In this document: positions 1-7,957 of the stretch, piece after piece | Layout: each line of letters opens with the position of its first letter | How positions within the stretch are numbered: position 1 is the first letter of the stretch | Assembly: GCA_008933825.1 (NCBI GenBank) | Contig: WBUF01000024.1 | Location: 1-36,596, forward strand | Origin: Rhodocyclaceae bacterium | GTDB taxonomy: Bacteria > Pseudomonadota > Gammaproteobacteria > Burkholderiales > Rhodocyclaceae | Length of the DNA stretch: 36,596 bases | Direction: 5' to 3' | The notes under the pieces: model-generated | What the model was told of the DNA's origin: nothing | What the model saw: the letters and a program-made list of their open reading frames with translations, nothing else | Databases searched by the model: none | Made by a program: the position numbers and the translations under genes

Positions 1-14
1 TTACATGCCCATAC

Positions 15-50
15 GGGGTGCGCTTGCGCACCCCCTTCCCGGGGAAGGGG
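15..50. repeat. Two adjacent GC-rich inverted repeats downstream of livH
   Basis: GGGGTGCGC at 15-23 pairs perfectly with GCGCACCCC at 26-34. It is followed directly by a second palindrome of C/T then G/A blocks (about 32-50). Both lie between the livH stop and whatever follows on the minus strand, presumably livM. They could fold in the operon mRNA and set relative stability of the transcript segments, or be a dispersed intergenic repeat; the G/C-block palindrome resembles the one at 22785-22805. No T-run follows on the minus strand, so a classical terminator is unlikely. Confidence 0.5.
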
Positions 51-66
51 GATGGGGGGCAGGTCG

Positions 67-954
67 TCATCTCTCCCTCCCGAACAGTCCGGCCGGCCGC
101 ACCAGCAGCACGATGGCCATGATGATGAACACCACCGTCGACGAGGCCTCCGGATAGAACACCTTGGTCAGCCCCTCGATGACGCCGAGACCGAGGCCGG
201 TGACGATGGAGCCGAGGATCGAACCCATGCCGCCGATCACCACCACGGCGAACACCACGATGATGAGATTCGAGCCCATCAGCGGGCTCACCTGCATCGC
301 CGGCGCGGCCAGCACGCCGGCGAAGCCGGCCAGCGCCACACCGAAGCCGTAGGTCAGCATCACCATCAGCGGCACGTTGATGCCGAAGGCCTGGGTCAGC
401 CTGGGGTTCTCCGTAGCCGCGCGCAGATAGGCGCCGAGCGGCGTCTTCTCGATGACGAACCAGGTGGCGAAGCACACCAGCAGCGAGGCGAGGATCACCC
501 AGGCGCGGTACTTCGGCAGGAACATGAAACCGAGGTTGTAGGCGCCGGCGAACTCCTCCGGGATCGAATACGGCAGGCCGGAAACGCCGTAGAGGTCGCG
601 GAACAGGCCCTCGAGGATCAGCGCCAGGCCGAAAGTGAGCAGCAGTCCGTAGAGGTGGTCGAGCTTGTACAGCCACTGCAGCATGCTGCGCTCGATGATC
701 ACGCCGACGATGCCGACGCCCAGCGGCGCCAGCAGCAGCGACCACCAGTAGCCGATGCCGAAGTAGTTGAGGCCCATCCAGGCCAGCATCGCCCCGGCCA
801 TGTACAGCGCGCCGTGGGCGAAGTTGATGATGTTGAGCATGCCGAAGATGACGGCCAGCCCCAGGCTCAGCATGGCGTAGAAAGAGCCGTTGACCAGGCC
901 CAGCATGAGCTGGCCCATGAAGGCCTGGATGGGGATGCCGAAGATCTCCGACAC
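67..954 (-). CDS. livH: Branched-chain amino acid/organic acid ABC transporter permease, LivH type
   Basis: This 295-residue inner-membrane permease is one of the two that form the channel of a HAAT-family ABC importer. The protein is almost entirely hydrophobic, with about eight predicted membrane segments. It has the family's N-terminal 'NGSFYAMLSLGLAVIFGMLNI' region (no cleavable signal), the 'NFAHG' segment, and the cytoplasmic-loop motif GGMGSILG near residue 245 that docks on the ATPases. Length is normal for LivH. It starts with GTG 17 bp after the stop of the upstream binding-protein gene, so it is translated from the same mRNA. The partner permease livM is not in the window and is expected just left of position 1. 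The substrate need not be an amino acid; see the upstream acyl-CoA synthetase. Confidence 0.93.
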   Translation of the reverse strand: MSEIFGIPIQAFMGQLMLGLVNGSFYAMLSLGLAVIFGMLNIINFAHGALYMAGAMLAWMGLNYFGIGYWWSLLLAPLGVGIVGVIIERSMLQWLYKLDHLYGLLLTFGLALILEGLFRDLYGVSGLPYSIPEEFAGAYNLGFMFLPKYRAWVILASLLVCFATWFVIEKTPLGAYLRAATENPRLTQAFGINVPLMVMLTYGFGVALAGFAGVLAAPAMQVSPLMGSNLIIVVFAVVVIGGMGSILGSIVTGLGLGVIEGLTKVFYPEASSTVVFIIMAIVLLVRPAGLFGRER

Positions 955-971
955 GCTCGGGCGCTCTCAGC

Positions 972-2204
972 TCACTTCTTCACGAGGGGACAGCGCGACA
1001 GCGACATCGGCTGGAAGGCCTCGCTGGCCGGAATCACTTTCCTGATGTGGTAATAGTCCCACGGTTCCTTCGACTCGGCCGGTTTCTTCACCTCGACCAG
1101 GTACATGTCGTGAATCATGCGACCGTCCTCGCGGATCTTGCCGCCCTTGGCGAACATGTCGTTGATCGTGGTCGCCTTGAGCTGCTTCATCACTACATCC
1201 GCCTCGTCGGTCCCCGTCGCCTGCACCGCCTTGAGGTAGGTCATCACGGCCGAATAGGTGCCGGCATGCAGCATCGAGGGCATCTTCTTCATCTTGCCGA
1301 AGAAGCGCCGGCTCCACTCGCGCGTCTCGGCGTTCAGGTTCCAGTAGAAGCCCTCGGTAAACATCATGCCCTGCGTCGCCTGCGGGCCGACCGCGTGGAT
1401 ATCGATGATGGTGGTAAGCAGGCCGACCACGGACTGGTTCTTGGTCAAGCCGAACTCGTTGGCCGCCTTGATCGAGTTGATAGTGTCGCCGCCGGCATTT
1501 GCCAGTGCAACAACCTTGGCCTTCGACGACTGCGCCTGCAGCAGGAAGGAGGAGAAGTCGGAGGCATTGAGCGGATGGCGCACCCCACCTAATATTTTGC
1601 CCCCGTTCGCCTTGATGACGTCGGTCGCATCCTTCTCCAGCGAGTGGCCGAAGGCGTAGTCGGCGGTCAGAAAATACCAAGTGTCCTTGCCCTGCTTGAT
1701 CATGACCGAAACCGGGCCATTGGCAAGGGCATAGGTGTCATAGACGTAGTGCACCGTGTTTGGCGAGCAGTCCTCGTTGGTCAGCCGCGTCGAGGCGGCG
1801 CCGGTGTCGATCAGCACGCGCTTCTTCTCCAGCGTCACCTTGGAGACCGCCAGCGCCACGCCTGAGTTAAGGGCATCGGTGATCATGTCCACGCCCTGGG
1901 TGTCGTACCACTCGCGCGCCTTGTTCGAGCCGACATCGGCCTTGTTCTGGTGATCGGCGTAGACCAGCTCGATCTTCCAGGACGGCTTGGCCTGGGCCTT
2001 GAAGTCGTCGATGGCCATCTGCGCGGCCGTCACCGAGCCCTGCCCGCCGAGGTCCGAATAGACGCCGGACATGTCGGTCAGCACGCCGATCTTCACCATG
2101 TCGCCGGACAGCTTCACCGCCGGCGCCTTCTGGGCAAAAGCCTGGCCTGCCGCCATGGACATCGCTGCAGCACCGACCAAAGTCCCGATCAATTTGCGTT
2201 TCAT
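972..2204 (-). CDS. livK: Periplasmic substrate-binding protein of Liv-type ABC transporter
   Basis: This 410-residue protein has a Sec signal peptide (about residues 1-24, ending AFA/Q) and then a type I periplasmic-binding fold opening with 'VKIGVLTDMSGVYSDLGG', typical of the Peripla_BP_6 (LivK-like) family. It captures the ligand in the periplasm and delivers it to LivH/LivM. A GAGGAG ribosome-binding site lies 7 nt before the ATG. It sits between livF and livH in one minus-strand run. At about 410 residues it is longer than E. coli LivK (about 370). Relatives of this length often bind aromatic or other carboxylates, which agrees with the linked CoA ligase, but the ligand cannot be read from the sequence. 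The gene symbol denotes family, not a proven amino-acid substrate. Confidence 0.9.
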   Translation of the reverse strand: MKRKLIGTLVGAAAMSMAAGQAFAQKAPAVKLSGDMVKIGVLTDMSGVYSDLGGQGSVTAAQMAIDDFKAQAKPSWKIELVYADHQNKADVGSNKAREWYDTQGVDMITDALNSGVALAVSKVTLEKKRVLIDTGAASTRLTNEDCSPNTVHYVYDTYALANGPVSVMIKQGKDTWYFLTADYAFGHSLEKDATDVIKANGGKILGGVRHPLNASDFSSFLLQAQSSKAKVVALANAGGDTINSIKAANEFGLTKNQSVVGLLTTIIDIHAVGPQATQGMMFTEGFYWNLNAETREWSRRFFGKMKKMPSMLHAGTYSAVMTYLKAVQATGTDEADVVMKQLKATTINDMFAKGGKIREDGRMIHDMYLVEVKKPAESKEPWDYYHIRKVIPASEAFQPMSLSRCPLVKK

Positions 2205-2224
2205 CTCTGTCTCCTCTTCGTTGG

Positions 2225-2932
2225 TTAAACCCCGAGATACTCGTGCAACAACGCCTGCTTCTGTTCCAGTTCGTCCCTGCCGATTTCCGCCACGATGCGG
2301 CCGTGCTCGACGATGTACATGCGGTCGGCGAGCGGCGCGGCGAAACGGAAGTTCTGCTCCACCAGGACGATGGTGAAGCCCTTCTCCTTGAGGCTGCGGA
2401 TCACCTCGCCCAGCTTCTGCACGATGACTGGCGCCAACCCCTCGGAAATCTCGTCAAGCAGCAGCAGATGTGCCCCGGTGCGCAGGATGCGCGCCATGGC
2501 CAGCATCTGTTGCTCGCCCCCCGACAGGCGCGAGCCCTGGCTGTTGCGCCGCTCCGCCAGGTTGGGGAACATGCGGTAGATCTCCTCGACCGGCATGCCG
2601 CCGCTGCCGACCAGTGGCGGCAGCATCAGATTCTCCTCGGCCGACAGGCTGGCGTAGATGCCGCGTTCCTCCGGGCAATAGCCGACGCCGAGGTGGGCGA
2701 TGCGGTGCGCCGGCCAGCCGATCGTCTCGCGGCCATTGAGCATCACCGAGCCGGTGCGCCGGCCGGTCAGGCCGAGGATGGCCTTCAGCGTGGTGGTGCG
2801 CCCCGCTCCGTTGCGCCCGAGCAGGGTCACGCATTCGCCGCGGTTCACGCGGAAGTCCATGCCGTGCAGGATGTGCGACTCGCCATAGAAGGCGTGCAGG
2901 TCGGTGACGCGCAGGTATTCGGTGGTATTCAT
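2225..2932 (-). CDS. livF: ABC transporter ATP-binding protein, LivF type
   Basis: This is one of the two cytoplasmic ATPases of the Liv-type importer, 235 residues from the chosen start. Motifs in order are a Walker A-like GRNGAGRTTT, Q-loop region, signature LSGGEQQMLAMARIL, Walker B LLLLDEISEGLAP and the LivF-typical VEQN in place of the H-loop. The Walker A lysine is replaced by arginine (codon CGC). The start used is the ATG at 2932 (MNTTEYLRV). An in-frame ATG 39 nt upstream would add a Gly/Arg-rich stretch with no counterpart in the family. It is separated from livG by 181 bp of hairpin-rich DNA and followed after 20 bp by the binding-protein gene. Confidence 0.92.
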   Translation of the reverse strand: MNTTEYLRVTDLHAFYGESHILHGMDFRVNRGECVTLLGRNGAGRTTTLKAILGLTGRRTGSVMLNGRETIGWPAHRIAHLGVGYCPEERGIYASLSAEENLMLPPLVGSGGMPVEEIYRMFPNLAERRNSQGSRLSGGEQQMLAMARILRTGAHLLLLDEISEGLAPVIVQKLGEVIRSLKEKGFTIVLVEQNFRFAAPLADRMYIVEHGRIVAEIGRDELEQKQALLHEYLGV

Positions 2933-2956
2933 GCCTTCCCCCCGCCCCCTGCCCCA

Positions 2957-3009
2957 CGGCCGGCTATGCACAGCCGGCCGGCTCGGACGGCGTGGAGCAG
3001 TGCTCCACG
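2957..3009. repeat. Two perfect hairpins in the livG-livF intergenic region
   Basis: CGGCCGGCT (2957-2965) pairs with AGCCGGCCG (2972-2980) across a 6-nt loop. CGTGGAGCA (2991-2999) pairs with TGCTCCACG (3001-3009) across a single base. They lie in a 181-bp gap inside an otherwise tightly packed operon. There is no following T-run on the minus strand. Possible roles are an RNA processing or stability element between livG and livF, or a REP-like dispersed repeat. Confidence 0.55.
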
Positions 3010-3113
3010 AAACCCCGTCCTCGCCCCGCGGAAGGGGGTGATGGCTGTTCGCCGCTGCGCGGCTCCATGGAATGGCTGCGCCGTCCTTGGGGCGGCCCGG
3101 CGGACGGCGCTCA

Positions 3114-3866
3114 TCAGTGCGCGCTGCCCATGTAGGCCTCGATCACCGCCGGGTTCTTCGACACCTCGGCGTAGGGGCCTTCCGCCAGCACGGCGCCGCG
3201 CGCCAGCACGGTGATGGTGTCGGAAATGTCGGCCACCACGCCCATGTTGTGCTCGACCATCAGCACGGTGCGGTTGGCCGAGACCTTCTTGATGAGCTGC
3301 TTGACCAGGTCGACGTCCTCGTGGCCCATGCCCTGGGTCGGCTCGTCGAGCAGCATCAGCTCGGGCTCCAGCGCCAGCGTCGTGGCAATCTCCAGCGCAC
3401 GCTTGCGGCCGTAGGGCAATTCCACCGTCACCATGCCGGCGAAGGTCTCCAGCCCAACCTGGGCAAGCAGCGCCATGGCTTGATCGTTGAGCGCATCCAG
3501 GCTCCTGTCCGAGCGCCAGAAGTGAAAGGAGGTGCCGAGCTTGCGCTGCAGGGCGATGCGCACGTTCTCCAGCACGGTCAGGTGCGGGAAGACGGCGGAA
3601 ATCTGGAAGGAGCGGACGATGCCGCGGCGGGCGATCTGCGCCGGCTTCTCGCCGGTGATGTCGAGGCCGTTGAAGCTGATGGCGCCGCGTGTCGGCTCGA
3701 GGAACTTCGTCAAGAGGTTGAAACAGGTGGTCTTGCCGGCGCCGTTCGGACCGATCAGCGCGTGGATGTGCCCGCGCCTGACCTTCAGGCTGACGTCGTT
3801 GACGGCGATGAACCCCTTGAATTCCTTGACGAGGTTTCTGGTTTCGAGAATGTAGTCCTCTGCCAC
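3114..3866 (-). CDS. livG: ABC transporter ATP-binding protein, LivG type
   Basis: This is the second ATPase of the Liv-type importer, 250 residues. It has an intact Walker A GPNGAGKTT (about residues 39-47), Walker B LMLLDEPTQGM, and the LivG-type VEHNM H-loop. The signature is LPYGRKRALEIA, where the family usually has LxYGxQRxLEIA; the Gln position is Lys here. It starts with GTG preceded by GAGGGTGGA. It is the first transporter gene of the run and begins 61 bp after the stop of the crotonase-family gene on the same strand. Because LivF has an altered Walker A, LivG may supply the canonical ATP site of the heterodimer. Confidence 0.92.
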   Translation of the reverse strand: MAEDYILETRNLVKEFKGFIAVNDVSLKVRRGHIHALIGPNGAGKTTCFNLLTKFLEPTRGAISFNGLDITGEKPAQIARRGIVRSFQISAVFPHLTVLENVRIALQRKLGTSFHFWRSDRSLDALNDQAMALLAQVGLETFAGMVTVELPYGRKRALEIATTLALEPELMLLDEPTQGMGHEDVDLVKQLIKKVSANRTVLMVEHNMGVVADISDTITVLARGAVLAEGPYAEVSKNPAVIEAYMGSAH

Positions 3867-3927
3867 TCCACCCTCTGCCGGTTGGCAGTTATTTTGAAAC
3901 CATGATAACCGGATTCGCCCTGCCCGG

Positions 3928-4731
3928 CTACTTTCCCTTCCACTGCGGCATCGGCTGCTTGGCGATGAAAGCGTCGATGCCGTCCTGGGCGTCCTCGGCC
4001 ATCATGTTGCAGGCCATGGTCTCGGCGGCCAACTGGTAGGCGCCATCCAGCCCCATTTCGATCTGGCGGTAGAAGGCCTGCTTGCCCATCGCCACCGCCG
4101 CAGGCGACTTGGACAGGATGGAGTCCGTCAGCGTCTTCACCTCGGCATCCAGCCGGTCCGCCGGCACGACGCGATTCACCAGGCCCCGGGACAAGGCCGT
4201 TTGCGCATCCATGAACTCGCCCGTCACGAGCATCTCGAAGGCCTGCTTGCGCGGCAGGTTGCGCGACAGCGGCACCGCCGGCGTGCTGCAGAAGAGGCCG
4301 AGGTTCACGCCGGAGACGGCGAACTTCACCGTGTCCGCCGCCACCGCCAGGTCGCACATGGCGACCAGCTGGCAGCCGGCGGCGACGGCCATGCCGTGCA
4401 CCCGCGCGATCACCGGCTGCGGCAGGCCCACCAGGCTCATCATCATCTTTCCGCACTTGCGGAACAGCGCCTGCTGGTATTCCTTCGCCGGGCTGGCGCG
4501 CATCTCCTTCAGGTCATGCCCGGCGCAGAAGGCCTTGCCGGCACCGGCGATGACGACCACCCGTACCGTCTTGTCCCGGGCGATGGCGTCGAGCGCCGCA
4601 GACAGCGCGTCGATCAGCGCGTCGGAAAGCGAGTTGAACTGGCTGGCACGGTTCAGCGTGAGTGTCGTCACGCCGTTGTCGTCACTGCGCAGCAGTAGGG
4701 GCTCGCTGGAAGATTGCATCACGGCACTCAT
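3928..4731 (-). CDS. Enoyl-CoA hydratase/isomerase (crotonase) family protein, ECHDC3-like
   Basis: This is a 267-residue crotonase-fold protein, started at the ATG at 4731, which has AAGGAG 8 nt upstream. The CoA-binding and oxyanion-hole segment AGKAFCAGHDLKEM (about 64-77) and GMAVAAGC (113-120) are present. The two glutamates that activate water in hydratases are absent: the position in 'GC-E-L' is Gln121 (GCQL), and the one in 'PE-I-xxG' is Gly141 (SGVNLG). The pattern GCQLVAMCDLAVAAD...GLFCSTPAVPLSR is that of the ECHDC3-like branch. Hydratase activity is therefore doubtful; another acyl-CoA reaction or CoA-ester binding is more likely. The gene starts 11 bp after the acyl-CoA synthetase stop and precedes livG. 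Confidence 0.88.
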   Translation of the reverse strand: MSAVMQSSSEPLLLRSDDNGVTTLTLNRASQFNSLSDALIDALSAALDAIARDKTVRVVVIAGAGKAFCAGHDLKEMRASPAKEYQQALFRKCGKMMMSLVGLPQPVIARVHGMAVAAGCQLVAMCDLAVAADTVKFAVSGVNLGLFCSTPAVPLSRNLPRKQAFEMLVTGEFMDAQTALSRGLVNRVVPADRLDAEVKTLTDSILSKSPAAVAMGKQAFYRQIEMGLDGAYQLAAETMACNMMAEDAQDGIDAFIAKQPMPQWKGK

Positions 4732-4742
4732 GGTCTTGCTCC

Positions 4743-6383
4743 TTAGTCGATGGCCTGCGTCGATTTGGCCTTCTCGCGCAGGACGAATTTCTGGATCTTG
4801 CCGGTGGACGTCTTCGGCAGCGGGCCGAATACCACCTTCTTCGGCACCTTGAAGCGCGCCATGCGCTCGCGGCAGAAGGCGATGAACTCCTCTTCCGTCG
4901 CCTGCGCGCCCTCCTTCAGCTCGATGAAGGCGCAGGGCACCTCGCCCCACTTCGGATCGGGCGTGGCCACCACCGCCGCCGCCAGCACCGCGGCATGGCG
5001 GTAGAGCACGTCCTCCACCTCCACCGAGGAGATGTTCTCGCCGCCGGAGATGATGACGTCCTTGGAGCGGTCCTTGATCTTGACGTAGCCGTCGGCATGC
5101 AGCACGGCGAGGTCGCCGGAATGGTACCAGCCGCCGCGGAAGGACTCTTCGCTGGCCTTCGGGTTCTTCAGGTAGCCCTTCATGGTGATGTTGCCGCGGA
5201 ACATGATCTCGCCGATCGTCTCGCCGTCGCGCGGCACTGGCTGCATCGTCTCCGGGTCCAGCACCGTGAGCCCCTCCTGCAGGTGGTAGCGCACGCCCTG
5301 GCGGCCGTTCAGGCGCACCTGCTCCTCCAGCGGCAATTCGCTCCACTCCGGATGTCTGGCGCAGACCGAGGCCGGCCCGTAGGTCTCGGTGAGCCCATAC
5401 ACATGGGTGATGTCGAAGCCGATCGTGTTCATGCCCTCGATCATCGAGGCCGGCGGCGGCGCCGCCGCCACCAGGGCACTGACTTTGTGGTCGATGCCTT
5501 CGCGCCACTCGGACGGGGCGTTGATCAGCATGGAATGCACGATCGGCGCGCCGCAGTAGTGCGTGACCTTGTGCTCGCGGATGGCATCGAGGATGGCCTT
5601 CGCCTCGACGCGGCGCAGGCAGACGTGGGTGCCGGCGTTGGCCGCCATGGTCCACGGGAAGCACCAGCCGTTGCAGTGGAACATCGGCAGCGTCCACAGG
5701 TACACCGCATGCGGCGGCATGCCCCAGGAGACGATGTTCGAGACGGCATTCAGATAAGCGCCGCGGTGGTGGTAGACCACGCCCTTCGGGTTGCCGGTGG
5801 TGCCCGAGGTGTAGTTGAGCGAGATGGCGTCCCACTCGTCGGCCGGCCCCTGCCAGGCGAAATCGGGATCGCCTCCGGCGAGGAAGGCCTCGTAGTCGAC
5901 GCTGCCGAGGCGCTCGCCCGGGCCGGAATACTCGGGATCGTCCACGTCGATCACCGGCAGCGCGCGGCCGGCCTGGGCCAGCGCCTTTGAAACGGTCGGC
6001 GAGAACTCGCGATCCGTGATGAGCGCCTTCGCCTCGCCGTGATTGAGCATGAACGCAATGGCTTCGGCGTCGAGACGGGTATTCAGGGTGTTCAGCACGG
6101 CGCCGCTCATCGGCACGCCGAAATGGCACTCCGCCATTTCCGGCGTGTTGGACAGCATGACGGCGACGGTGTCGTTCCTGCCGATGCCGCGCGCGGCCAG
6201 CGCGGAGGCCAGGCGCCGACAGCGGCCATAGGTCTCCCCCCAGGTGAAGCGCCGCGCGCCATGGATGATGGAAGCGCGCTGCGGATAGACCGCCGCCGTC
6301 CGCTCGATGAACGAGAGGGGCGACAGCGGCGTGTAATTCGCCGCGTTCCTGCCCAAGCCGATCGTGTAGGGATTTGCCGACAT
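4743..6383 (-). CDS. AMP-forming acyl-CoA synthetase
   Basis: This 546-residue adenylating enzyme of the ANL superfamily activates a carboxylic acid to acyl-AMP and then to the CoA thioester. Motifs in order are the P-loop YTSGTTGNPKGV (about 191-202), YGLTET, GGWYHSGD, the hinge KIKDRSKD and the C-terminal TSTGK with the catalytic lysine near residue 529. The overall sequence is of the medium/long-chain or DmdB-like acyl-CoA synthetase type; the substrate is not evident. The start at ATG 6383 is preferred because GAGAGAG lies just before it, although an in-frame GTG lies 12 nt upstream. It leads a minus-strand run with the crotonase and Liv transporter genes, suggesting import and CoA-activation of the same acid. 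Confidence 0.92.
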   Translation of the reverse strand: MSANPYTIGLGRNAANYTPLSPLSFIERTAAVYPQRASIIHGARRFTWGETYGRCRRLASALAARGIGRNDTVAVMLSNTPEMAECHFGVPMSGAVLNTLNTRLDAEAIAFMLNHGEAKALITDREFSPTVSKALAQAGRALPVIDVDDPEYSGPGERLGSVDYEAFLAGGDPDFAWQGPADEWDAISLNYTSGTTGNPKGVVYHHRGAYLNAVSNIVSWGMPPHAVYLWTLPMFHCNGWCFPWTMAANAGTHVCLRRVEAKAILDAIREHKVTHYCGAPIVHSMLINAPSEWREGIDHKVSALVAAAPPPASMIEGMNTIGFDITHVYGLTETYGPASVCARHPEWSELPLEEQVRLNGRQGVRYHLQEGLTVLDPETMQPVPRDGETIGEIMFRGNITMKGYLKNPKASEESFRGGWYHSGDLAVLHADGYVKIKDRSKDVIISGGENISSVEVEDVLYRHAAVLAAAVVATPDPKWGEVPCAFIELKEGAQATEEEFIAFCRERMARFKVPKKVVFGPLPKTSTGKIQKFVLREKAKSTQAID

Positions 6384-6423
6384 AGACTCTCTCACGGGTA
6401 TCCGGCTGCCACCGGACGGCTGG

Positions 6424-7029
6424 TCAACTGCGACAGCGCTGGGCGATATTCAATCCCGAGGCCGCAGTCCGGTCAAGTCCGCCGAGCCAGTCATGCAACT
6501 CGGCGGCGAGCGCCTCGACTGCCATCGCCAGCGCCGTCGCGCCGCCGGCAGCATCGGCGCTCTCCGCCGGCCGGGACAGGCTGAAGCTGCGCCGCGCCAG
6601 GATTTCTCCGCCGCTCGGCGCGATCAGCTGAACGCGGGCCTCGATCAGGGCGAGGCTGGACTTGACCGACTCGAAGTCCTGGACGAACTCGTCGAGATCG
6701 ACCCGCAGGCGGCAGGCGCCGCCCGCCTCGCCCGAAAGCATGCGCTTGCGCAGGCCGTAGCCGAGCAGCTCGGCCGGCGGCGCCACCCAGCGGCTCTCCG
6801 CATAGTTCTGCCGGCGCTGGCTGGCAGCATACAGCAGGCGGTACTGCATGGCCGAGGAGTCCAGCCAGGAAACGGCGAAAACATCGATGCCGCGCAGGGC
6901 GGCAACGATGCGGTTGTTGGGCGCCGGCCGCACCGCACCGAGATCGTACTGGGCGACATTCGACACCGACTTGGCTCCGCCGCCGCAGGCGGCCAGCAGC
7001 ACGGCGGCAAGCATCCAGGCTTTCTTCAT
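6424..7029 (-). CDS. ABC-type transport auxiliary lipoprotein (PqiC-like)
   Basis: This 201-residue outer-membrane-type lipoprotein has a signal peptide ending in the lipobox LAAC, with the acylated Cys at residue 15. The rest matches the ABC-type auxiliary lipoprotein family (PqiC/DUF330 related) in its opening strand 'VAQYDLGAVRP', its central 'SRWVAPPAELLGYGLR' segment and its length. Such proteins work with MCE proteins in moving lipids between the inner and outer membranes. It lies 7 bp after the mlaD-like gene and is the last gene of that operon, replacing the MlaC/MlaB pair seen in enterobacteria. The assignment rests on pattern and context. Confidence 0.82.
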   Translation of the reverse strand: MKKAWMLAAVLLAACGGGAKSVSNVAQYDLGAVRPAPNNRIVAALRGIDVFAVSWLDSSAMQYRLLYAASQRRQNYAESRWVAPPAELLGYGLRKRMLSGEAGGACRLRVDLDEFVQDFESVKSSLALIEARVQLIAPSGGEILARRSFSLSRPAESADAAGGATALAMAVEALAAELHDWLGGLDRTAASGLNIAQRCRS

Positions 7030-7036
7030 GGCGTCC

Positions 7037-7954
7037 TCAAGGTTTGGCGAAGCCCGCCTCGCCCGGCCCGGGGCGGCGGGCCTCGCGGCCGAAGATCAGT
7101 ACGTTGGGAGATTCCTCGATCTGGTCGAGCAGGCGCGACATCTGCCGCGTATTGACGGCCAGTTCCTGCAGCAGGATGTTCAGCCGCGGCAGGGTGGTAT
7201 GGGTGATCTCGCCGCCCGACTCGCCGAGCAGCGTGTCGAGCTTCTTCGCCACGCCCTGCAGGCTGGCGATCAGCGGTGCCGCCTCGCCGGTGGCCTTGTC
7301 GATGTTGGCCAGGCTCGACTTGAGCCGTCTCAGGTTCTCGTCGCTCAGCGCCTCCCTGAGGGAAGCCATCAGCGGCGGCAGGTCCTTCATGCTGCCCGAG
7401 AGCCCGGCCGTCGCCGCTTCGACATTGGCCAGCGTCTGGCCGATGCGCTTGACGTTCTGGTCAGAGAGCAGCGTCGTGGTGCGCTCGGCGACCTGGCGCA
7501 TCTGGGCCATCAGCTCGGCGGCATTCTCGCCGAGTGTGTCCATGAAGCCTGGCTGCAATGCGATGCGCGGCGGCTCGCCGTCCGCGGCCGGCAGCGGCTC
7601 GGGATCCTCGCCCCTGTCCTCCAGCAGGATCGAAGCCAGGCCGGTGACGCCCTGGTAGTTGAGCCGCGCCGTCGTCCCCTTGGTCACCGGCAGATCGGAC
7701 GCGATGCTGATGGTGATGAGGATGTTACGCGCATCCCGCGGGTCGAGCTCGATGTCCTGCACCTTGCCGGCGCGGATGCCGCGAAAGCGCACTTGCGCCT
7801 GGGTGTTCAGGCCGGAGACATTGCCTTTGCTGACGAGGACGAACTCACGGGTGGCTTCGCGTTTTCCCGAGAACCAGAACACGGCCAGCGCGCAGGCCAG
7901 GCCAAGCAGCAGCGTGAACACACCGGCGGCGAGTGCATGAGCCCGGCTTTCCAT
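7037..7954 (-). CDS. mlaD: MCE family protein (MlaD/PqiB-like periplasmic lipid carrier subunit)
   Basis: This 305-residue protein has one N-terminal membrane anchor (about residues 8-30), an MCE domain (about 38-115, 'VSGLNTQAQVRFRGIRAGKVQDIELD'), and a long helical, probably coiled-coil tail (about 140-285) with repeated 'LASLREALSDENLRRLKSSLANIDKATG' heptad-like segments. MCE domains form hexameric rings that thread lipids through the periplasm. A 305-residue protein with a long helical tail is larger than E. coli MlaD (183 residues) and closer to the form found next to STAS-MlaE fusions. It starts 3 bp after the stop of the ATPase gene. Confidence 0.9.
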   Translation of the reverse strand: MESRAHALAAGVFTLLLGLACALAVFWFSGKREATREFVLVSKGNVSGLNTQAQVRFRGIRAGKVQDIELDPRDARNILITISIASDLPVTKGTTARLNYQGVTGLASILLEDRGEDPEPLPAADGEPPRIALQPGFMDTLGENAAELMAQMRQVAERTTTLLSDQNVKRIGQTLANVEAATAGLSGSMKDLPPLMASLREALSDENLRRLKSSLANIDKATGEAAPLIASLQGVAKKLDTLLGESGGEITHTTLPRLNILLQELAVNTRQMSRLLDQIEESPNVLIFGREARRPGPGEAGFAKP

Positions 7955-7957
7955 GAT

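Noticed and set aside
967..1680. Open frame overlapping the substrate-binding protein gene
   Set aside because: Same strand, different frame, with no protein-like pattern; the binding-protein frame has a signal peptide and family motifs.
2929..3114. Small minus-strand open frame in the livG-livF gap
   Set aside because: It is an Arg/Ala-rich translation of hairpin DNA with no ribosome-binding site and no protein-like pattern.
5477..5491. GCACTGACTTTG as another copy of the gene-end motif
   Set aside because: It lies inside the acyl-CoA synthetase gene and matches only part of the core, which is expected by chance.
3928..6129. Apparent 733-residue fusion ending in the crotonase
   Set aside because: The N-terminal 465 residues are an out-of-frame reading of the acyl-CoA synthetase gene. 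The crotonase has its own ATG and ribosome-binding site at 4731.
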